This document shows positions 12,601 to 24,500 of a stretch of DNA of 64,000 nt, in pieces. The notes under the pieces are model-generated. The model had not been told where the DNA came from. It searched no databases and was given only the letters and a program-made list of their open reading frames with translations. The position numbers were made by a program, and so were the translations under genes. The DNA lies in NCBI GenBank assembly GCA_036345935.2, contig JADWOT020000008.1:375901-439900 (forward strand). Direction: 5' to 3'. The DNA comes from Taenia hydatigena. Taxonomy: Eukaryota; Platyhelminthes; Cestoda; Cyclophyllidea; Taeniidae. How positions within the stretch are numbered: the stretch's first letter is position 1; every line of letters starts with the position of its first letter.

Positions 12601-13781
12601 ATGTAACATCCGGCTTGACTACTACGATCAGGCTTAGTCAATGAGCTATTCGCGAATCTAGCACTGACACTCTGCCAATGGTATGAATAGGTGTGTGGGC
12701 ATTTGCGCTCCATTGGGAGGATAAAATCTCTTATGGAGGGAACCAGTGTTGTCAGAAGCCACAGGATGTGCAGCCAAAATCGATTCCCGAGATTTGTGAA
12801 GAAGGTGACGGAAATCAATTTAAGTGCAATAATGACCTATCAGCTCTCATGAATTTGAGTAAAAACCCGAACTGCCTAACTACAATCAATGATAGCCTAT
12901 TTAACTGCCGTTCATAAGACGGAATGATGTGGCTATCCTCCCAGATCAAGAAGATCCAATGTCAATTTTCAGTATGATAAAGGACAAGTAGCTATTACAT
13001 AAACTGATAACAAATGAAAGGGCATACTTTAAGTAGTAGATTGGGAAGGCAATGCTGATTGTCTCTTAACCACCTTCGACATTTGTTAGTGATAAGAAAA
13101 ATGTCAGAAGGGATTCAGAGGTTCGTCTATGAAATAATTACGGCTACAGATGAAAGGTCAGAATTAACAAATAATTGATTACCTGTCACAATCCACAGCT
13201 GCGACACCATGACTCCAAAGGGGAGAAAAGCTCCCAACCGAAACGGAAACGAAGTGACCTTACTAAGCTTGGCACAGGCCAAGGACTATTGAGCGGTCAC
13301 TGACAGCCGCCAATGGTGCTTTGTCCACATAACTCAAGACACAAGTCCTTCAAAGCAAGCAAAAATTAACCGATAAACGAGAATGTGCAAGTGATAAAGA
13401 AGGAGAGAGATTCGGAAATCCGCTTTTCTTTAGACTTCTATCTGTTATCGAACATGAGCAACAAATGCCTCTTAAGGGCTTTCAATGCACAAAGAACAAA
13501 AAAGACAAGAGGATCGCAATGCGATTTCGAGTACAACACAATAAGGACTGGGAAAAGGAAGCAAGGAAATCAAACCGTTTTCAGTCCTAATAGAGAAAAC
13601 ATCCAAATTTGACAAAAGTTAACACAAATGACGTGTTAGAAAAAGGATTCATAAGAGTAGGAAGAAGTCCCACTTTGCCAGTCGCAAGCTTCTATTCAGG
13701 CACTTCGAGAAATGAGTACTTCTGTGTCATCCCCTCAATCGCCACTTAGTGCGCCTACCAGAATCCCATCTATCCACGTAC
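6689..13781. other. Long intergenic stretch without supported genes
   Basis: All open frames are short and give no recognisable motif. Two overlapping opposite-strand frames around 11,700-12,000 are the most protein-like, but neither shows a domain or convincing splice sites. No tRNA or rRNA gene, tandem array or transposase was seen by eye. Confidence 0.4.
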
Positions 13782-14320
13782 CCTGACTTCGTCTTTCAAT
13801 AGGACCTCCAAAGCGCTGAATCCATTTTGAAAGCGTAAAAGATTCCCTAGCGACTCTCTCAGCTTTACTGACAGACCAGACGTGCGCTCAGTGTTTTCAT
13901 CTAGCAAGATCTGCAAGAGGGACCAAATCATCGACAGTTCCAAACAACCAGTCAACTGGATCCGAGATGACTGAATGAGTGCCTAATAAAGGACGGCAGT
14001 CTGTTCCTGCAACTCAGTCATCCTTGCCTCCAACTCCGTGGAATCAACATGCATTCAGTTAAGACTTCACTTCATTTCTGCAAACTCCACCCCCACAGAT
14101 GTCGGGAGAGTCTGAGTTGCTGCATTTGAAACAGCGTGCTTGCGATGGGGTGTCTCTAGCTGCACCAACACCTGAATGCGCGTAACCTACAGTGCTGCGC
14201 TAGAGGACACGAGTTTCTCATATTCCGCCGCGCATTTCGCCACTGTCGCCTCATGATCCCCCAGCAGTGGATATCCATCCGCGTCTCCACTGCAGTTGTC
14301 CTTGAGGTTGGTTGATGTAA
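13782..14320 (-). pseudogene. Decayed coiled-coil-like exon, stop-interrupted
   Basis: One minus-strand frame of about 180 codons reads as hydrophilic, helix-prone protein from near 14,320 down to a donor-like GTACGT at 13,781-13,776. Characteristic runs are LGDHEATVAKCAAEYEKLVS, then NAATQTLPTSVGVEFAEMK, then STELEARMTELQEQTAVLY, then LKLRESLG-type heptads (printed fragment SVKLRESLGNLLRF). It is broken by in-frame TAG (14,187-14,189), TGA (14,067-14,069), TGA (14,055-14,057) and TAG (13,983-13,985), without a frameshift. The final 67 or so codons are open. I do not recognise a family; coiled coil is inferred from composition. It could be an old gene fragment, or chance, since four stops is fewer than expected but not decisive. 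Confidence 0.3.
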
Positions 14321-16983
14321 TGTTGAAAATACACCTGCTTCAACGGTAAACAATACCAGTCAGACCTTCTTTAATCATTCACAAATCTCACATATGCCGA
14401 TGAATAGGCCAAAAAAGGGAAATGCACGAATTAATAGACGAATGGTTAGCTGGACTTGGTGGTTTCGTTCTCGGTTTTATATCAACGAAAGAATCTTTTC
14501 CTCTCACATAATACCTTATGGAACTAGAGATGATTTTGGATACGTTTACTCTAACAGAACATAACAAGTCGAAACCCCACTTAGCTGCTGAAAAAGGTTC
14601 GTTCGTGTTAAAGAACTTGAGCTGGGATGGTCGAACCAATGGCCAGACAATGATTTAGAACGGATCTCCCAAATATGGTATATACAGCATATTCTATGAC
14701 ACTGTTAGTTCCAAAGAGAACTTCAAAAAAGCAACGAGACAGGCAGCTCTAAACATTAAGAATGTTTTTCAGACTTCTTATTCCAGAAATGACAATTTTT
14801 GCCCGCACCAAAAGCCGCTGCGTAAACTGGAAGCCAGATTGGACGGCTTTACTCTTTTGGTACCAAACCATACAAAATGACGCAATAGCAAGACAAAAGG
14901 GGCAGAGAAAAGACAAGATTAAGCTTCATAACTCCAGTGCATTTGCATTTTATCTTGTTTGCTATTAAGAGGTTCAATCACTCGTGAAGAATGCCTGTCC
15001 CATCCATCACTTTGAGGCGCGTTTGGAAGAGTGCCGTTCACTGCATGTCAAAATAACCCAATTAGCACTAGAGGGAAAGCGGGTTTTCTTCCTTGAAACG
15101 CCATGACAAAGAGCATCTTTCACCTCACACCCAAATGGCTCAGTGGAAATGGCCTCAAATACAAAGCCTAAAGAAAGTTATTTAATGAGTAATAAAGCGA
15201 TGACATATGAGATACATAGGCAAAATTGGACCACAGGAGGACCAGAAATGCCTGCTTACTGAACCTCCAGATACACACGGAAATGCCAAAAGACTAATAA
15301 GACCAAGTCGGTTATCAATCATTAGCCAACTAAAAAGGCGACTGTGTAGGAACTTTTGCCGAGGTGCTTTGCAAAAGCAAGAAAGCACCAAGTCCATTTT
15401 ATGGCACATCAGCATCACTGCAACAATTCAGTCCACAATCCAAGCTCCTCTCAATGGTGCATAAGCTTTGCACGATTCTTGCCTTTGTCACCAAAAGGCA
15501 AAAACGCAGCACCCAGTCAATGTTTCTCCAATGCTACTGTAGTCTTCGAACTACACCGATAACTAGAGCTAAGCAAAAAGAGCTTGAAGAAACATCACAA
15601 AAGGAATAGGAAGAACGAGGAGAGGAAGTATATTACTCTGGCATGTCATGTCGGCCTCCCATTGAGCTAGTGATCCAGCAGTGATTCACTAACCCTTACT
15701 GCTTTCAAGAAGTCCCTTCCGAGCGCCTTCCAGCTATATCGAATTCTACCAATCAGGTAGATCTCAGACATCAGCTTCGTTGGTCTTCTCACAGTCACCG
15801 AATCGCCGTGAACAACTGCATCCAAAGTCCACCGCACACACACACACCAGTACACATAAATCATTGCCTCTCAAACATGGAGTGCCGAGTGTTTTACAAC
15901 GGTGAAGTGACCAGTATGTGAACGGTTGAGTGATAAGCGGTAATAAAATGTTTATTTGCCTAGTAGTCGTGACAGCGCAGGCCATTTCCTATCATGGAAT
16001 CAAAATTGTCATGAACTGCCAAACCTACTGTCTGCATCCACGTAGCAGTCATGCGGTCAACGCTCATCACACCTGCTTAATTATTGAGGAGGAAGTAAAT
16101 CAACTGTTGCACCATCACTCACGTCCCACATCGCTGTTTACTGCTATTAACGCGTTGATCCAGAGTAAGTCCAGAAAAAAAATTTGCTATTTTATTCTAT
16201 TTAGTGCTAAGGGTCCACTTAAGCGTACTGCCCTTTAACTGCCTTGAGGTCGCCAAAATCACTTATCAAATCATTTGGTAAGAAGGAATAAGTTTTACTA
16301 TTACCTGACGCTCATTCACCGAATGCTATGCTAAAACTAGACAACAAGCTGGCCTTCGCTTCAACCTTCGGACCAATTTACACCTCAGTTGGTTTTAGCT
16401 AATAAGTATAGGAAAGCGATGCGAGAAGAGCGAGAGGAACCGCATCGAAACGGACGCATGCTATCAAGTTTTTCGTGACTTGGTAGGGATAAAAGTTCAA
16501 GTAATAACCTGGGAAACATTATTGGAATTTAGCGATTCGAACCCACTAGATACTTGACAACGACGAAGGATAGGCTGCACGCCTTGAGCAAATTGCAGTT
16601 CGGAATTTCTAGGAACATGCTGGTTAGTGATCACGACGCAAAATCGGAACCAACAGCACTTGAAATGATGAGTCTAGAACCGGTGATTCCATACAATGCG
16701 GGTCATCTCGCTGAGTGGTCTGAACACAAGTTCATTGCAGACTACAATCGCCCGTATCTTACGATCAGGCAGCAGTCTCAATACTTTGAAATTTTAGCAC
16801 CACACTGGATACAGGACGCACAGCATTAGCAATGGAAAATAGGAAGCCACAAACAAGTAACACCCTAATAAGGGCAGTCTTCAATGCAATTCAGCAAGCT
16901 TTAAAAAGGAGAAAAATTATTTTGGTCAGATAAAGGTCTAGTTTAATTTAATCAACATTTGTAATAGGAAGAAGAAGACTTAC

Positions 16984-17586
16984 AGTTCGGGCAAAGCAGG
17001 CGTTTCGAAATCCCTTCCCTTCCTTTTCTTCAACACAACGAGCAAATGAACCAACTGGGCTCCAAGTCTCACCGTCCCCAGAAATCACATTTATCTCTAC
17101 CACCACAAGTGTCTGGACTCCTGATACCACACTGGCGGACCCCGTCAACAAATTCATAGCCGCACCGAAAAGCACCGAGGAAGCAGTGGGAACAGCGAAA
17201 CCATCAGCATTGGAGTCATCAGCGATTCGGTAGCGGCATTGACCTGCCACTTCTCAATGCCGTCATAGATCCACGCCATCAAAAACGAAGTAGAGCTGGT
17301 GAGCAAGAGTCGTCAATTGAATGAGGAATTTGGTCAAAGAGACGCACAGTGGGAAAGATGAGGCCAAAGACGCGATGAGTGTGAGCATCCATACTACAGA
17401 CGGCGCCTGCGTGAGCGCTAATTCCAACACTGCGGCATAGGGAGACGGAGATGTGGAGGATATTGATAGCGATCCCGAGTTGACAGTCCTAATGATGATA
17501 CAGCAGTAAGACGTACAAGGTGGTATAGACCTGTTGGTTCAATGGCCAAATGTCGATCACTGCCTTTGCCACATCGCACTCCTTGT
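16984..17586 (-). pseudogene. Candidate decayed exon bounded by consensus splice sites
   Basis: On the minus strand a pyrimidine-rich acceptor (CTTCCCTTACAG) precedes 17,586 and a GTAAGT donor follows 16,984. From the acceptor one frame reads ECDVAKAVIDIWPLNQQVY and, beyond a TAG, SVGISAHAGAVCSMDAHTHR followed by VFGLIFPTVRLFDQIPH, rich in pyrimidine third positions. After about 17,300 a different frame becomes the more open one (100 codons to the donor, including GDGETWSPVGSFARCVEEKE) with two nearby stops before it. An exon with a frameshift and three stops is the simplest reading. The AHAG...VRLFDQ pattern is faintly WD40-like, but I would not assign it. All three minus frames look fairly protein-like here because of pyrimidine bias, which lowers confidence. 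Confidence 0.25.
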
Positions 17587-19210
17587 CTGTAAGGGAAGCG
17601 AGGATGACGGTGAAGTGGAGATTAGTTAGTCAGTTGTAACGAAAAAGGAAAACACGTTCGAGAATGGGCATTAGGCCCATTTGTGATAATCAACCCATCA
17701 AACATATGTAACTTTGGCAAGCGGAGGGCGAACGCTTACCGCAGCTCCTACAAGGCGGCAAAATCACCAAAACCTCAGCTGCGACCACGACCGAGAAAAG
17801 GGACGAGGAAGGAATCAATTTCGTGACACCCGGGGTCGCGCTGAAGCCGCGACCTTTTAGGCGTTCGTATTCACGCACATACTCGATGTCATGGGACTAC
17901 AGTTTCCCGCCTCATGGACGACAAAATTCATGGATAAAGAGCGTCAACTCTTTCGGCGCACCAGTGACTGCATCGCTCAGAGGAGGCATTTACCCTGTCA
18001 CGGAAACGAAGAAATTATGTCCTTCCAACTTCTCAACAAACGTGGCTACTTTTGTTATAGCATTGGCTAGCTGCTGTTAAAAGCATGTGATTTGCCCAGG
18101 GAGAAATCAAATGCCCACATAAAATACTCATTTGACATTGCAGTGAGGAAATAAAACGCTGATTTATTATTTCGACATTTTCAAGTCCAAATTATTTCGC
18201 ATCTTTTCTCACATCTACGCTGAGACGATTTTTGGTATTATGCCATCACTAGTTGCACCAAAACCGGTCCGCCACATTCACAAGAGTCAAAATCCTTCCT
18301 TTTCTCACGGAAGTCAGCATGCGACTTTTCATTTTCACTTGTCATTGAAACCGAAAATTCATTCATCGAACGCAGCACAGGAAAGGAGGTCCTACGAAGC
18401 GCCATCTGATAAGTGGACCCTCACGTTCGACCACTGCAATAACTGAAATTCACAGTTTTGAGCTCAGCGTTGTGCTGGAGAATACTTCGACAGCACTAAA
18501 GTAACGAACCCATCAATTCGACATGCAATTTCTTGCCAACAAATAGAAAACTGGTAGCCAGTATGAGAATGCGACCCTCCACCTTTCGTCAAAACTTGAA
18601 AACGACGTTAAACAGGCGTGATTAACTGACACCGCCCAAATGTAAAAAGCGCTCAAGGCAAATAGATGCACTCTGCACCAACATTTAACTAAATGACCAA
18701 ATAGAACTCAAACCATGGATTCAACAAGCCTCGAAAGGCACTAGCATGCATGAAATGCATCGAAAATTCCAACAGTAGATACTCACATACCTGTATTCAT
18801 CAAGGTAAATGGCAACCAATGCACGACGACGACCAGACAAATGCCAAAACTTTCACACATGCCGCCAAACACACGAAAAGGGTACTGGGTACTAATAAAG
18901 CAAGGTGACATTCACAGCAATCATTTTCAAATTTGGAGACCACATCATTAGAATTTTAAACTTACGAATTGAAAACAAATATAAACTTGTTTAGCGAGCA
19001 CGATATTTTGCAGGACATGTGCACGAGATATTAAACACGATATTTATTAGTTCTGATTATTTTTGGAACATAGACCGGTTAGTAATAAGTCAAAATTTAG
19101 AATTTTCGCCATGGTCTAAAAAATTTTGCATGCTAAATCTATTGCTTTGCCCTTATCTCCCTTCGGGTCACACAAGTCGAAATTGATATAATAGTTTATT
19201 ACTTATGTTT
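17587..19210. other. No supported gene
   Basis: A plus-strand frame from an ATG at 18,240 to 18,446 (MPSLVAPKPVRHIHKSQN...) is histidine- and serine-rich and has no recognised domain or signal peptide. Nothing else in this stretch can be supported. Confidence 0.3.
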
Positions 19211-19500
19211 CTTTAAATGTACCCTTCAGACTAGAGGTAGGAGCATATCTTGAATTTCTCGGCGCTGATCGAGGCTATCTCACGACCCCAGTTTGGTGTG
19301 CCATCTATCCATCCTTTTGTCGAAGGCGGTAAAGATGCCTCAGAGCGTTTATGCCATGCTTATATCCCTTAAATGTGCTTTGTAGGCCAAAGGTGGAAGA
19401 ATAATTTTAACCTGGTCGTAGAGTAGCATGGTTGCTCCTTGGAGGTAAATAGCTCCTAAGTTCAGACTTCCTAATATTGTTACTCTATATGTGCCCTCAA
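19211..19500 (+). repeat. Two tandem diverged copies of dispersed repeat R
   Basis: Units begin near 19,211 (TTTAAATGTACCCTTCAGAC, then CTAGAGGTAGGA) and near 19,367 (CTTAAATGTGCTTTGTAGGC, then CAAAGGTGGAAG). Both match the unit at 1,249-1,440, the second better, including AACCTGG and the CTCCTTGGAG block. A partial further start (ATGTGCCCTCAAC) appears near 19,488. The spacing of about 156 bases suggests local tandem duplication of the element. Confidence 0.5.
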
Positions 19501-22500
19501 CATATAATAATAATAAGAGCGGAAGAATAGAAGGGAAGGGAACTAAAGAACCGTCTAGATTTCAACCTTCTAGTGTTCGGCTTAGTCGCAGGGATGGGGA
19601 AGCTAGTAGTAGAGATCCCTGCACGAAATGCAGAAATATTATCAGTGGACAGCAAAGGGCTTGACCAGTTGTTTATAATTTAATCAAACACAATGTCACT
19701 AGCTTCTGACATTTCATTAAAAAATATTCAACATAAAATTTGTACTTCTGTTTATTGTCTAGTCTTTAGACTCATCCGCGATCACTTGGGTGGTTATTGT
19801 ACCTTCGTTGAGTGGAGTGGCCTCTAGGCCATGCTAGCAACTAAAAATTCCAGTGCAGATTTACAACGTGATGTAACCAAACAAAGCGGCAAGCACATTG
19901 TTTGCTTTTTGGTAAGGTACTAAGATATAACATCTTACAAGTATAGAGAGCTAAAAACTGAATGTTGGCTAAATCTTCACCTCCAATGTGCCGATTACAT
20001 TACCTCCAGATGTGGCTGAACGAAATTTTGGAGAATAAATATTGCCAAAATGACGTGGCTTGGATACAATCACATCTCTACCATCCGACATAAGAGCCGA
20101 ACACGTCATCTTGTTTGCTTGCTTTCAGGTGCCAATTACCCATGCGCTTGAACCAATGCAATCCATTTTGCTTCGTCGACAATTGCAAGTTTAGCAATTT
20201 ACTATGCAAATTGGCTTACGAAAACTCTCGTGGGGTTCTGACTGCAAGCACCTTTAAGCCTACACCAGTCAAAATGCGGAATAGATACCAATCAGAAGAT
20301 CCATAAATGGCGATTAAAAGAAGGCGCAGCATATTGGCGTGGGACGTTCCTCCAACCCAGTGTCTCCGAATCGATATTCACACTCTCCAGGTGAGCGGAG
20401 TTTGACGGAGCTCACGGCTGGAGTACAACTCAACTCAGTGAGGTGAGCAGACATCACTTCAGTAATTTTGCCCTGGCGGAACAGATGTTCACATCTGCAT
20501 TAAGTTCAGCCATTGAAAAACTCACAAATCGCAGAACAACTGTCCCACTCATCCACCGTAGGGTGCCATGTTGTCTAATTGAAGCTTAAATCGAGGAAAA
20601 TTTAAGGTAAGATTTGAGGATACGAAATGAAGTCGGTCAGTTACCGACGGTTCCAAACATCATCCATTCAGGGATTCGGACGCAATCTTGCACCTCCCTT
20701 GCACCTTATGAATATGCCCTAAAGTAGTTTGGCATGATGACTCGTCAAGAAGGATTTTTAATGATTGGAAATAATCTTTTTGCTAAAGTGTAGATTTTGC
20801 ACCATATTCTTGCTTCTTGCATTTGCATCGGTAAAGAGCGAGCCTAGCACTCTATCCATATTGAACCTCTCGAACTCTCTTTTACTTAACTTTGCTCTGG
20901 TCACGGCTGCAAATTTCTGGCTTATAATTAGATGAAATTTAAAATAGCTTCCTCTAATTTCAGCACAAAGTGTGAATTATAGCAGGCTGGTAAAATTGAA
21001 GGCAGAGAATCAAACAGCGTCGAGCACTGCTGAATTCATAAGCCATTAACTTCTGTAGCAGAAATTGGTTGCCTTTTGATGATATCCAACACAAATGGTG
21101 GCATGAGAAGTAGTTATTCCAGTCCTTAGTAAACCACTGCAAGAATCTGTTCAATCACATGGTTACCAGAAGTGCAACAAAAGACTCTGCGCAAAAAATC
21201 AACCTACTGGCTGTTTCATTCACTACAATAGAGGCGTCCAAGGGCATCAAATATCTTCACATCAAGGGTAGTCGCATGGACTTGTTTGTGCTTGGGATTG
21301 GTAAGTTAAACAGGGTTGTGGAATCAGTTGACACCGCGAAAGGGATTTGCATACTCTGAGGCAAGTCGCACTAGGAAGTTGTGGAAGAGTGTGGTCACGA
21401 TTGCGGGAGGTCTCGCGATGCCAGAAGTTATTGATGAAGCACGAAACTGTAAAAGTGGTTCGTTTTTACAGCCTAAAGAACTGAATGATTAAGTTAATGG
21501 ATTGGCAGACAAACATAATGCACAAATCTGTTTATTGTGTCCGCCTTGAAGCATAATTCGGCGAGACTTCATCCGTAGGGTTGGAAGAGGATGGGATTAG
21601 CAATGCATAAGCTGCAGGAGATAGCATTTAAATGCTTGATTAGGAAAAGTTGAAGAGAAAAGATGCTTTGGATTGATGTAAGAGCTCTTCACGATGCATA
21701 CAATTGGATGGACTTGTTTTCAATTGACTCAAGGCAGCACAAGTGCTGATGAGAGGCAATTGTCGTACTGGCCACTTTAGCCGATTTTGATCCATCAAAT
21801 ACCAGTCTAGTCTAAATCCACTAAGACAGAATTTCGATTGTGATAGGTATGCATTAGGAACAGGTAGTGAATTCCGGGCAACTTTAATGCACTGGTTTTG
21901 CAACTCTACAGAAGTTGGCATCGTCAATACTTGGTCCTGTATCATTACAATGAATGCGCTACTTAAATTTAAGGCGCTGGCACCTTATTTGATACCTACA
22001 GAGGAAGTCTTTTGTGGCATAATTACACCTTTGCTTCTTTGCTTTTACATGTTTGAAGGAAAAACCAAAGTGATCAACTTCGTTATAAGGCAATTGCGTC
22101 TAAGCTGGCTTTCATTAGCTTTCAGCTTGCACCAGCATACATCTCAACATGAAAACATCTGAAATTGGATTTTCTGCCGGACCGCACCAATTGCGTGGCG
22201 TTGCAGCCAAGTATAATGCCAACTATGTCTCTCATTGACGGTTCTTTGACTAGACCTCCTCAAGTTGGTTTGCGATGGGTGTGATACTGCTTTTTAGTCT
22301 GTAGGACTTGTGCTTCAAGAGTGTGGGTAAGCCGCAATCAAGGGTATCCTTGTGGTCATCAGAAAAAGGTTGAGAATGCATCAACGCAAGACTAGCGCTC
22401 TTAGCTGGTCTCATCGACAAATGCTCAGTTGTCATCTGCCAATCAGTATGCAAGCAAAATGTGTCATGGACGATTGGAGCCTACCGTGGGCGATGTTTTA

Positions 22501-23408
22501 CAGCTCGCGCATTCTCCACTCCAATTGTATTCAGCGATGTTTGATTTCTCCAGCACGCATTCATAGCATAGGACAGTCCCCCAATCACTGGTCTTTCATG
22601 TGTTGCTGTGCTGGAAAGAAAAGGCTGCTCTCTTATGAATCAATCAACTTATGAATAACAGCATGTGAGAATTCATATGGTTTGATTTTGTTGTATATTT
22701 TTACCCAGATTTTAATTCCTTTTGGTTTCATTGGGCACAGTGAGGGATGAACCCGCACCACCCGTTCAGTTAAGCTGCTCTTTATCAACCACTAGAGACT
22801 GTAACTGCATCAGTTCAGGACCAAAAAAAAAAAAAACAAAAAAAGCAATTACTGTGCGTTTCCTCATTATGGACGCAATGTGCAAGTGATGTGATCGAAT
22901 CCGCAGAAAGTCATTATCATCAGCTACCCTCTTTTCATACATTGTCGTAAGCTCGTAGCGTTCATTGCAAGAATCCCAACTGCATGCAAATGGGCTCTCA
23001 TCAATGAAGTTGAAATGGACAGGATTACCTTAGTGTTTAAAAAATTTGCGTTGGTGCAGAGGAATGATCGCTAAACTTTCTGCCTTGAGAATCACATTAC
23101 GAAGTGCATCTGCACCAGCACTTTATGCGCATCAGGGCGCTCGTAGCCGTTTATGGTTAGCTTCAAGTCATTTTCCAAGTTCTATCTTTATAAGTTTGTC
23201 AGATGCGACCATCACCAAAGCCCGCAGACACGTCCGCATTCAAACATGGTTAGGCCGTAAGAGGGCCTTCAGGATGAAGGCAATTTACATTTAATGTGTA
23301 TGGACCCATTGTAAGAGCTCTATTGGGATCACTCTTGCAAAAGTTCACACCTTGCAGATCAATTGTTGAGACCCCGATGTTCCACTGCACTCTGATTCGC
23401 AAGGTGTG
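19501..23408. other. No supported gene
   Basis: Short open frames only. The minus-strand frame at 22,250-22,453, which can be read upstream to an AG near 22,490, gives a hydrophilic peptide ending SITPIANQLEEV. It is exon-like, but without a good polypyrimidine tract or any recognised motif. An A-rich tract at 22,823-22,844 is listed separately. Confidence 0.3.
22823..22844 (+). repeat. Poly(A) tract
   Basis: Fourteen A followed by one C and seven A. It could be the tail of an old retrotransposed copy, but no recognisable coding or SINE body lies immediately upstream, so it is recorded as simple sequence. Confidence 0.9.
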
Positions 23409-23885
23409 ATGCATCTCAAGAATAAATCCAATGGACCTCATACTATGGGTATATGCACGTCAATTCTAATTGCCTTCATTACGTGGGATTTTCTTCTGCG
23501 TTGCGGTGGAATAAAATTCAGCAAACGGAGGGTTCAGGGCTACTGGCATGGCCCGGCGGCCACCTATCTGTCTGGGTCGATACGTCTTGAAACATACCTC
23601 TTGGATGAGAGGCAGGAACACAACGTGAATCCTCCGACATCGGCAAACGCCATCCCACAGCTGCCTATTAATGCACTCTCTATTAACGCTTTGTCAAAGA
23701 CAATAAAGCTGTCTCAAAACAAACAGCCTTTTCGTATTTGGCGTAGTCGAAGGGACAAGGAGATGAATAAAGAAATTCCCACAAATGCTACCTGTGTAAA
23801 TAACGAAGAGGCGATCTGGAACACTGTTAGCATGAACCACAGAGGCATCGCCTACGGGTCAAAGAGCTCATCTGATTATATTTGA
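23409..23885 (+). CDS. Hypothetical orphan ORF of 158 codons
   Basis: The longest open frame outside the HSP70 locus. It opens with ATG at 23,409 and has a short hydrophobic stretch near residues 15-32 (around ICTSILIAFITWDFLLRCGG), followed by a basic, asparagine-rich, low-hydrophobicity tail. No family is recognised, and its codon use is not clearly different from the surrounding non-coding DNA. An open frame of this length can arise by chance in 64 kb at this GC content, so the call is weak. There is no nearby splice or poly(A) signal that helps. Confidence 0.12.
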   Translation: MHLKNKSNGPHTMGICTSILIAFITWDFLLRCGGIKFSKRRVQGYWHGPAATYLSGSIRLETYLLDERQEHNVNPPTSANAIPQLPINALSINALSKTIKLSQNKQPFRIWRSRRDKEMNKEIPTNATCVNNEEAIWNTVSMNHRGIAYGSKSSSDYI

Positions 23886-24069
23886 AGCGAACATCCTTCC
23901 ATCACAATTTAATCTTGTAGTAATAATATTTTGATTTCCTGGTTCCTATTCTTTATGTCGTTTCCCTTCTGATATTGTTATCTGACTCGAGATGCCAAAA
24001 AGGAAGAGTAGGAGGCACTACAACTCCAGGATCGCGACTTCTGCAATCGTAAAAAATCAGATCTGGCAT

Positions 24070-24240
24070 CTGATTCGTTACTTGTCGCTTGTGCCGCATC
24101 GCCCTGATTGACGGACCCTTTGTTCCAGACCCGCATAAGCAACACAAAATGGCAGCGACACAGGGGACGAATTGCCTCAACCAGAGGTGAGAGTATTTGC
24201 CGTGTCCACTTCAGTCTGAATAACGAAAAGAAGTAGGGGA
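24070..24240 (-). repeat. Inverted-repeat arm 1
   Basis: Read on the minus strand this segment matches 24,310-24,500 on the plus strand in order. Matching blocks are TTCGTCCCCTGTGTCGC against TTTGTCGCCTGTGTCGC, GTCAATCAGGGCGATGCG against GTCAATCAAAGCGATGCA, and GTAACGAATCAG against GCAATGAACCAG. Upstream blocks GAAGTGGACACGGCA and GGAGTGAACATGGCA also correspond. The arms are diverged, with small indels. Confidence 0.6.
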
Positions 24241-24309
24241 GCCAGAGGAGGGAAAAGCGATTAAATGTATTGAAGCGGTTTGGTGGGCGTGTGGGTAATG
24301 GCATGTTGG

Positions 24310-24500
24310 CGGAGGGTGCTTTCTCTTTTACCTCAGAATGGAGTGAACATGGCACATGAAACTGGCGAAAGCTCTCCCGCTAGGTTTGGGCGTTTTGTCG
24401 CCTGTGTCGCCACTGTTCTGCATCTGCACAAGCAATATAAAATAAAGGCGCTCGTCAATCAAAGCGATGCATAGAAAGTAAAAAGCAATGAACCAGTTAA
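24310..24500 (+). repeat. Inverted-repeat arm 2
   Basis: Partner of the arm at 24,070-24,240, separated by a loop of about 70 bases. Together they could fold into an imperfect hairpin about 430 bases long end to end. This may be two head-to-head copies of a short element (a MITE or a small LTR-derived element) rather than one palindromic transposon. No open frame spans it. Confidence 0.6.

Noticed and set aside
15836..15848. Short CA microsatellite
   Set aside because: Only about six dinucleotide units; no significance beyond simple sequence.
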